From positions 682,001 through 746,000 of the forward strand of contig CAVOZH010000004.1 of NCBI GenBank assembly GCA_963700955.1: 64,000 nucleotides of DNA, in the 5' to 3' direction. Source of the stretch: Nocardioides_C sp963700955 (GTDB lineage Bacteria > Actinomycetota > Actinomycetes > Propionibacteriales > Nocardioidaceae). A program made the position numbers and the translations under genes. The notes beneath the pieces are model-generated. The model was not told where the DNA came from and did no database searches. It saw only the letters and a list, made by a program, of their open reading frames with translations. Shown in pieces: positions 56,852 through 64,000 of the stretch (position 1 is its first letter; each line of letters opens with the position of its first letter).

Positions 56852-57718
56852 GTGACCCTCAGTCGACGTCCAGGACCTTCCAGCCGTGTGCGCGTGCGCG
56901 AGGTCACAGGCAGCACGTCGCGGGAGCGCGAGGACCGCCTCGCTACGGAGGAGCCGCTCGAGATCCGGATGGCCTGGCCGGGCCGTCCGGCCGAGCGTCT
57001 CAACGTCACCATGCGCACCCCTGGCCACGACTTCGAGCTCGCCGCCGGGTTCCTGTACGGCGAGGGCCTCATCGAGCGTGCTTCAGATCTGCATACAGTC
57101 GCGTATTGCACAGACCATACGCTGACGCCTGAACAGGAGTTCAACGTGGTGACGGTCGAGCTCGACCGGCCCCCGCCGCGCGACCCTGGTGGCCGGTACG
57201 ACGGCCCGACCGCCGGCTCTTCAGCCTGTGGTGTGTGTGGCAAGCAGAGCGTCGACGACGTCCTCTCGGCCGCCGGTGCGGCCATCCTGTCGACCCAGGC
57301 CCGGGCTCGGGCCCCCGTGGGTGCGGACGTCGTCGCGACGCTTCCGGATCGGCTTCGCGAGGCGCAGAAGGTGTTCAGCGCCACAGGCGGCCTGCACGCT
57401 GCTGCGCTCTTCCAGGCGGACGGCTCGACTGCGGTCGTCCGCGAGGACGTGGGGCGCCACAACGCCGTCGACAAGGTGATCGGCAGCCGCCTGCTGGCGG
57501 ACCTGCCCACCGACCTGCCGATGCTCTGCGTCAGCGGCCGGATCGGCTTCGAGCTCGCGCAGAAGGCTGTGGCCGCAGGCGTCGGCGTGATCGCCGCAGT
57601 GGGGGCGCCCTCCAGCCTCGCGGTTCAGCTCGCTGAGCGGGCGGGACTCTGCATGGTGGGTTTCCTACGCGAGAACCGTTTCGTCGTCTATACGGAGCCC
57701 GACCGGATCGGCGTGTGA
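56852..57718 (+). CDS. fdhD: Formate dehydrogenase accessory sulfurtransferase FdhD
   Basis: Sulfurtransferase of 288 aa that carries sulfur from a cysteine desulfurase to the molybdenum cofactor of formate dehydrogenase. The catalytic CxxC is in SACGVCGKQSVDDVL. VFSATGGLHAAALF and EDVGRHNAVDKVIG are the conserved cofactor-binding stretches, and SGRIGFELAQKA follows. GTG 56852 is supported by the promoter box. No formate dehydrogenase gene is in the window. Confidence 0.93.
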   Translation: MTLSRRPGPSSRVRVREVTGSTSREREDRLATEEPLEIRMAWPGRPAERLNVTMRTPGHDFELAAGFLYGEGLIERASDLHTVAYCTDHTLTPEQEFNVVTVELDRPPPRDPGGRYDGPTAGSSACGVCGKQSVDDVLSAAGAAILSTQARARAPVGADVVATLPDRLREAQKVFSATGGLHAAALFQADGSTAVVREDVGRHNAVDKVIGSRLLADLPTDLPMLCVSGRIGFELAQKAVAAGVGVIAAVGAPSSLAVQLAERAGLCMVGFLRENRFVVYTEPDRIGV

Positions 57719-57726
57719 TCACCTTA

Positions 57727-57749
57727 TTGTCGGTGCTCCCGCCTAGCGT
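57727..57749 (+). promoter_or_regulatory. PafBC-type (RecA-independent) DNA damage promoter of sbcD
   Basis: TTGTCGGTG, an 8-nt spacer CTCCCGCC and TAGCGT match TTGTCRGTG-N8-TANNNT in full. TAGCGT is 6 nt from GTG 57756, so the message should be leaderless. Only 37 bases separate this gene from fdhD. Confidence 0.65.
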
Positions 57750-57755
57750 TCCGGT

Positions 57756-58946
57756 GTGCGCATTCTCCACACCTCTGACTGGCACCTCGGCCGATCCTTC
57801 CACCGGGAGGGGCTGCTCGACGCCCAGGCCGCTTTCGCAGACCACCTGCTCGAGACCATCGAGACCGAGGGGGTCGACCTGGTGGTGGTCGCGGGCGACA
57901 TCTACGACCGTGCCCTCCCTCCGGTCGACGCGGTCGAGCTGGCCGACGAGACTTTTGCACGTCTCGCCGCCTCGCGCGCGAAGGTCGTTGTGACCAGCGG
58001 CAATCACGACTCCCACATCCGTCTCGGCTTCAACTCCCGCCTGTCCGACGCAGCCGGGATCCACTTCCGCACCCGCTGGCAGGAGGTCGGCACACCGGTG
58101 CTCCTGGAGGACCAGCACGGGCCCGTTGCGGTCCACGGCCTGCCCTACCTGGAGCCAGACGCGGTCCGCGGACCATGGGACCTCCCCGCCCGTACCCACG
58201 AGGCGGCACTCACCGAGGCCATGACCCGGGTGCACGCCGACCTCGACACCCGTCCCGGCACCCGCTCCGTCGTCATGGCGCACGCGTTCGTCGCGGGGAA
58301 CGCCGACGCCGCCCCGAGCATGGCAAGCGACAGCGAGCGCGACATCTCCGTCGGCGGCGTGCAGATCGCCCCGGCCAGCCTCTTCAGCCGGGTCGACTAC
58401 GCCGCGCTCGGCCATCTGCACGGTCGCCACACGCTGTCGGAGACGATCCGCTACAGCGGCTCGCCCCTGGCCTACTCGTTCTCGGAGGCCGGACACGCCA
58501 AGGGCTCCTGGCTCGTCGAGCTCGGGGCCGAGGGCGTGGAACGCACCGACTTCGTGCCGGCCCCGGTTCCGCGGCGCCTGGCCTCGTTGCGGGGCCGGAT
58601 CGACGACCTCATCTCCGATCCACACCAGGTGGAGGTCGAGGACGCCTGGCTTCAGGTGACCCTGACCGACCCGCAGCGTCCCATGCACGCCATGGACAGG
58701 CTGCGAGCGCGGTTCCCGCACGTGCTCATCCTCTCTTTCGAGCCCGAGGGCGTGACCCGTGAACGCGGCCCGGTCATGCCGCGTGTCGACGGTCGAAGCG
58801 ACATCGACGTTGCGCTGGGTTTCGTCGCCGAGGTGCGGTCGCTCGAGGCCACCACGGAGGAGGCGCTCCTCCTGCAGCTGGCGTGCGACTCGTGCCGGAT
58901 CAACGAGGACGCCGACCGGCCGGTGCGGATCGAGGAGGCGGGCTGA
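57756..58946 (+). CDS. sbcD: SbcD exonuclease subunit (Mre11 family)
   Basis: Metallophosphoesterase of 396 aa that forms the nuclease of the SbcCD complex, which opens DNA hairpins and trims double-strand ends. The metal motifs are LHTSDWHLGRSF, VVAGDIYDRALPP, TSGNHDSHIRLG, MAHAFVAG and GHLHGRHTL. The C-terminal region binds SbcC. GTG 57756 fits the damage-type promoter immediately upstream. It overlaps sbcC by TGATG (58944-58948). Confidence 0.94.
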   Translation: MRILHTSDWHLGRSFHREGLLDAQAAFADHLLETIETEGVDLVVVAGDIYDRALPPVDAVELADETFARLAASRAKVVVTSGNHDSHIRLGFNSRLSDAAGIHFRTRWQEVGTPVLLEDQHGPVAVHGLPYLEPDAVRGPWDLPARTHEAALTEAMTRVHADLDTRPGTRSVVMAHAFVAGNADAAPSMASDSERDISVGGVQIAPASLFSRVDYAALGHLHGRHTLSETIRYSGSPLAYSFSEAGHAKGSWLVELGAEGVERTDFVPAPVPRRLASLRGRIDDLISDPHQVEVEDAWLQVTLTDPQRPMHAMDRLRARFPHVLILSFEPEGVTRERGPVMPRVDGRSDIDVALGFVAEVRSLEATTEEALLLQLACDSCRINEDADRPVRIEEAG

Positions 58947-61921
58947 TGCGGCTCCACAACCTCTGCATGACCGCTTTCGGACCCTTCGCCGGGTCCGAGG
59001 AGGTCGACTTCGACGAGCTGTGCGACGCCGGGCTGTTCCTGCTCACCGGTCCCACCGGCGCCGGAAAGACCACCATCCTCGACGCGGTGTGCTTCGCCCT
59101 CTACGGGTCGGTGCCGGGCGTCCGAGGCGTCAAGGCGCTCAAGTCCCAGCACGCTCCCGACGACGTCCGGCCGGAGGTCGTTCTCGAGTTCAGTGTGCGT
59201 GACCGTCGGTTCCTGGTGCGTCGCACTCCCGAGTGGACCCGCCCCAAACGGCGCGGCGAAGGCTTCACCACCGAGAACGCCACAGCGACGCTGATCGAGA
59301 AGACCCACGGCGAGGACCATCTGCTCAGCTCCCGGGCGCAAGAGGTCGGCCACTTCATCGGCGAGCTGGTCGGGATGCAGTCGACCCAGTTCGTCCAGGT
59401 GGCACTGCTGCCGCAAGGAGACTTCCAGAAGTTCCTGCGCGCCTCCTCACAGGACCGCCACGACGTTCTCCAGCACCTTTTCCGCACCGACCGCTACGCC
59501 CGCATCGAGGAGTGGGTCCACGACCACAGCCGTGCCTTGAAGGAACGCTGCGCCACGGGCGAGGCCGCTGTGGTGAGGGCGCTGGACACCATCGCCGACC
59601 GGGCCGGTGTGGAGCCCGCCGAGGACTTCGCCGAGGCGCTCACGTGGGCCGACGCACTCATCGAGGACGCCACGACCGCCCGGACCGCGGCTCGCGACCA
59701 GCACGCCGCCGCAGCGTCGACAGCCTCCAGCGCCCGGTCCCGGCATGACGAGGCGGTGCGGGTCCGGGCCGTTCTCGATCGACGTGCCCAGGCCCGCGCG
59801 ACGCTCGAGGAGCTTGCGCGCGACACGGCGACAGAGGCCGACGCCAGAGACCGCGTGGACGCCGACGACCGTGCCTCCCGGTGCCTGCCGCTGGTGCGCC
59901 TGCTCGACGAGGCCGTGACCTCTCGGGACCGCTCCGGCGAGGCGTGGGCTCACGCAGCCAAGCGTCTCGATGCACTCGACCTCGGCGACCTGCTGCGCGT
60001 GCCGGTCACGTCCGACGGGATCTCCGGGCTCGAGCAGAGCACTCGTGCCCGTGCCACGCGGCTGGAGGCGCTGCTCCCCCGCGAGCGCGAGCTGCACACC
60101 GCCAGGCGCAGCCTGGCCGGCGCCGAGACCGGCCTGACCGAGACCTCGGCTGCCCACGCGGCCGCGACCGAGCGGCTCGAGGGGATCCCGGCCGCCCTGG
60201 CCGAGGTGCGCAGCCAGGTGGAGGCTGCCCATGCGGTCGCGCGGCGTGCCGAAGCGCTTGTCCTCGAGCTGCGCCAGGCACGCGAGCGCCTCGTCGCGGC
60301 GCGGGACGCCGAGGAGTGCAGGGAGTCGCTGACACCGCTGCGTGACGCGGAGCGTGACGCCAGGGACCGAGCGGCGGATGCCCGTGAGCACGTGCAGAGC
60401 CTGACCGCCCGCCGGCTCGCCGGGATCGCCGCCGAGCTGGCCGGCCAGCTCGCGGAGGGACAGGCCTGTCAGGTCTGCGGCAGCACGGAGCACCCCGCGC
60501 CCGCGCAGAGGTCGACCTACGCCGTCACCGAGGCAGAGCAGGCCGAAGCGGCGGCCGCTCACGACGCACTCAGCGCGGCGCACGCCGCGGCGAGCGGAAA
60601 GGTCCTTCAGGCGGAGCAGCGCCTCCAGGGCCTGGTCGCCGCTGCGGCTGAGCTGACATCTGACGACGCGACCGCACACGTCGAGCGGCTCGAGGCCGAG
60701 CTTCACGAGGCTCGTCGAGCCCAGGACGAGCTCGAGCGGGCCGAGGCTGCGGCCACCCGGCTCACCACCGAGCAGCAAGACGTGGGCGCGACCGTGCACG
60801 AGCTGGCCACGAGGCTCGCCACCCTCAACCAGTCGATCACCGCGCACCGCCAGACCATCGACACGCTCGAAGCCGAGATCGCCGCCGTCGTCGAGCCCGA
60901 GACCTCCTTGTCGGCGGAGGTCGACAGGTTGACCTGGCTCGCCGCGTCCCTGGCCGAGGCACGTGAGGCTCTCGCCGACCACGACGCCTGCGTCTCGCGT
61001 GTCGAGGAGCTCGACGCGCACGCCCGGGCATCGGCTCACGAGCACAAGTTCGCCGATTTGACCGAGCTCCGCGCCGCGGCCCTTCAGACGTCGGAGCGAG
61101 CGCGACTCGACGCGCTTCTCGAGTCGAGGGCGGAAGCGTCGGCACGCGCACGCGCGGTGCTCGAGGACGACGAGGTGCGCGCCCTCGGGGAGCAGCCGGT
61201 TCCCGACCTCGCTGCCCTCGCCGCCGCTCTCTCGGCCGCGGAGCAGCAGGAGGCCTTGGCCGCGCGAGCAACCCACCAGCGCGAGGAGACCGTCGAGGCG
61301 CTGGGCCGCCAGAGGCTTCGCCTGGAGCAGGCGCTCAGCGAGTGGGCGCCGGTGCGCGACGAGTACGTCCGTGCGGACTCGATGTCCAAGCTGGTCCGAG
61401 GGATGGGCTCTGACAACCAGCTCCAGATGCGCCTGTCGGCCTACGTCCTCGCCACCCGGCTCGACCAGGTCGTCGCTGCGGCCAACGAACGGCTCGCCCA
61501 CATGCGCGACCAGCGGTACCTCCTCCAGCGCACCGGCCGAGCCGCACGCAAGGGTGCGCAAGCGGGCCTCGGTCTCGAGGTCGTGGACCAGTGGGCCGGT
61601 GACGTCAGGGATCCCACAACGCTCTCCGGCGGCGAGACGTTCGTGGTCTCGCTGGCGTTGGCTCTCGGCCTCGCCGACGTGGTGACCCAGGAGGCAGGCG
61701 GCACCGAGATCGAGACGCTCTTCGTCGACGAAGGCTTCGGAACCCTCGACGCGGACACGCTCGACGACGTGATGGACCGCCTCGACGATCTGCGGGCGGG
61801 CGGGCGTGCCGTGGGCGTGGTCAGCCACGTCAGCGAGCTGCGCAACCGGATCCCGACCCAGCTCCACGTCGAGAAGACGCGCACCGGGTCGGTCGTCGCG
61901 GTCCGCACTGCGGTTGGCTGA
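58946..61921 (+). CDS. sbcC: SbcC DNA repair ATPase (Rad50 family)
   Basis: SMC-like ATPase of 991 aa that pairs with SbcD. Walker A is LTGPTGAGKTTILDAV (about residues 28-43). Two long Ala- and Glu-rich coiled-coil arms flank a zinc hook CQVCGS (about residue 508). The signature LSGGETFVVSLALALGLADVV and Walker B ETLFVDEGFGTLD lie near the C-terminus. The length is normal for an actinobacterial SbcC. The next gene begins 1 base after its stop. Confidence 0.94.
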   Translation: MRLHNLCMTAFGPFAGSEEVDFDELCDAGLFLLTGPTGAGKTTILDAVCFALYGSVPGVRGVKALKSQHAPDDVRPEVVLEFSVRDRRFLVRRTPEWTRPKRRGEGFTTENATATLIEKTHGEDHLLSSRAQEVGHFIGELVGMQSTQFVQVALLPQGDFQKFLRASSQDRHDVLQHLFRTDRYARIEEWVHDHSRALKERCATGEAAVVRALDTIADRAGVEPAEDFAEALTWADALIEDATTARTAARDQHAAAASTASSARSRHDEAVRVRAVLDRRAQARATLEELARDTATEADARDRVDADDRASRCLPLVRLLDEAVTSRDRSGEAWAHAAKRLDALDLGDLLRVPVTSDGISGLEQSTRARATRLEALLPRERELHTARRSLAGAETGLTETSAAHAAATERLEGIPAALAEVRSQVEAAHAVARRAEALVLELRQARERLVAARDAEECRESLTPLRDAERDARDRAADAREHVQSLTARRLAGIAAELAGQLAEGQACQVCGSTEHPAPAQRSTYAVTEAEQAEAAAAHDALSAAHAAASGKVLQAEQRLQGLVAAAAELTSDDATAHVERLEAELHEARRAQDELERAEAAATRLTTEQQDVGATVHELATRLATLNQSITAHRQTIDTLEAEIAAVVEPETSLSAEVDRLTWLAASLAEAREALADHDACVSRVEELDAHARASAHEHKFADLTELRAAALQTSERARLDALLESRAEASARARAVLEDDEVRALGEQPVPDLAALAAALSAAEQQEALAARATHQREETVEALGRQRLRLEQALSEWAPVRDEYVRADSMSKLVRGMGSDNQLQMRLSAYVLATRLDQVVAAANERLAHMRDQRYLLQRTGRAARKGAQAGLGLEVVDQWAGDVRDPTTLSGGETFVVSLALALGLADVVTQEAGGTEIETLFVDEGFGTLDADTLDDVMDRLDDLRAGGRAVGVVSHVSELRNRIPTQLHVEKTRTGSVVAVRTAVG

Positions 61922-61922
61922 G

Positions 61923-62411
61923 ATGACCGACGAGCCCCGCATGCTCGCTGCGGTTGACATAGACGGGGTGCTGGCCGATGTACGCCACCGACTTCACCAT
62001 GTGCGCGCCAGCCCCAAGGACTGGGACGCGTTCTTCGCGGCAGCACCCGAGGACCCACTGCTCGACCAGGGGCGCGAGACCGTGACGCGGCTCGGCGAGG
62101 TCTTCGACATCGTCTACCTCTCCGGACGGCCAGAACGCTGCCGCGAGGACACCCTCACCTGGCTCGGCGCTCACGATCTGCCGCCGGGCGAGGTACTGCT
62201 CCGGCCCCAGGGCGACCGGAGGCCGGCCAGGATGGTCAAGGTCGAGGTGCTACGACGACTCTCGCACGACCGCAGGGTCGCCGTGCTCGTCGACGACGAT
62301 CCGCTCGTGCTCGACGCTGCGCGCGCCGCCGGCTTCGACGTTCTGCCGGCGGACTGGATGCCCGCCGACGAGGCGCTTCGCAAGGCGCAGGAGGTCGAGG
62401 GCGAGACCTGA
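61923..62411 (+). CDS. Small HAD-fold protein (162 aa)
   Basis: HAD-type phosphatase-like protein with the Asp nucleophile region in LAAVDIDGVLADVRHRLHHV. IVYLSGRPERCREDTLTWL is motif II, and VAVLVDDDPLVLDAARAAG is motif IV. SGRPERCRE resembles the kinase-associated phosphatase domains of polynucleotide kinases, but there is no kinase part. Being directly after sbcC in one transcript, a role in cleaning DNA ends is possible but not shown. Confidence 0.75.
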   Translation: MTDEPRMLAAVDIDGVLADVRHRLHHVRASPKDWDAFFAAAPEDPLLDQGRETVTRLGEVFDIVYLSGRPERCREDTLTWLGAHDLPPGEVLLRPQGDRRPARMVKVEVLRRLSHDRRVAVLVDDDPLVLDAARAAGFDVLPADWMPADEALRKAQEVEGET

Positions 62412-62467
62412 TGCCGAGCCTGCGACACGCCGGGGAGCCCCTCCGGACGGGGCCAGCCGCGACCACA

Positions 62468-62473
62468 TAACCT
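62468..62473 (+). promoter_or_regulatory. -10 element of the tldD-like gene (leaderless)
   Basis: TAACCT, 7 nt before ATG 62481. Confidence 0.5.
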
Positions 62474-62480
62474 CACAGCC

Positions 62481-64000
<1,520 letters not shown>

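Overview
The window is high-GC DNA from an actinobacterium, most likely a member of the Propionibacteriales close to Nocardioides. The evidence is a complete Pup-proteasome locus (arc, dop, pup, prcB, prcA, pafA, pafB, pafC), followed by tatA, tatC and helY in the order I know from Mycobacterium tuberculosis. The actinobacterial RNA polymerase factor RbpA, the Lnt/Ppm1 lipoprotein and mannosylation pair, and many leaderless promoters (a TANNNT box 6-7 nt before the start codon) point the same way. Assignment to genus is inference.

Layout. 1-4.4 kb is the 3' part of an oligopeptide ABC transporter operon. 4.4-7.6 kb holds a RecB-type nuclease, a membrane site-2 protease with CBS domains and the tRNA m1A58 methyltransferase. 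7.6-25.7 kb is the Pup-proteasome region: the ATPase Arc; a reverse-strand island with two unrecognised small genes, a PAS-PAS-ANTAR regulator and a YbaK deacylase; then dop, pup, prcB, prcA, a NUDIX hydrolase, pafA, an FKBP lipoprotein, pafB, pafC, tatA, tatC, a small unknown, a lipid kinase and the helicase helY. 25.8-27.9 kb has an unknown helical protein, an Lrp/AsnC regulator and a 5'-3' exonuclease. 27.9-35.0 kb is a lysine fermentation-type cluster (kamA divergent from kdd, amidohydrolase, kamD, kamE, kal). 35.3-38.6 kb is lnt, ppm1, fxsA and the convergent rbpA. 38.8-45.1 kb carries an MFS transporter, a GDPD phosphodiesterase, a zinc-ribbon protein, an XRE-MurA fusion with its own palindromic operator, a HIT-family pseudogene, a zinc dehydrogenase and a HAD hydrolase.

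45.1-46.7 kb is the most unusual stretch. It contains a stand-alone tyrosine recombinase, a near-palindromic 12-8-12 bp site at its 5' end, and a 28-bp sequence with the architecture of a chromosome dimer resolution (dif) site, flanked by 11-bp inverted repeats. If this reading is right, the window spans the replication terminus. 46.7-51.2 kb has a VOC protein, a drug-type ABC exporter, an OsmC protein, a flavin reductase and an NADP-dependent oxidoreductase. 51.2-64 kb has a MASE1-GGDEF-EAL protein with a degenerate EAL domain, aminopeptidase N, a PAP2 phosphatase divergent from fdhD, sbcD-sbcC, a small HAD protein and the start of a tldD-like gene that runs off the end.

How the parts connect. 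Pup is made with a C-terminal Glu, conjugated by PafA, removed by Dop, and tagged proteins are unfolded by Arc into the PrcAB 20S core. PafB and PafC are the WYL activators of the RecA-independent DNA damage response. A sequence matching their known promoter motif sits directly at the sbcD start, so the regulator and a probable target lie in the same window. Lrp/AsnC next to the lysine genes is a possible regulator of that cluster. No tRNA, rRNA, CRISPR array or insertion sequence was seen.
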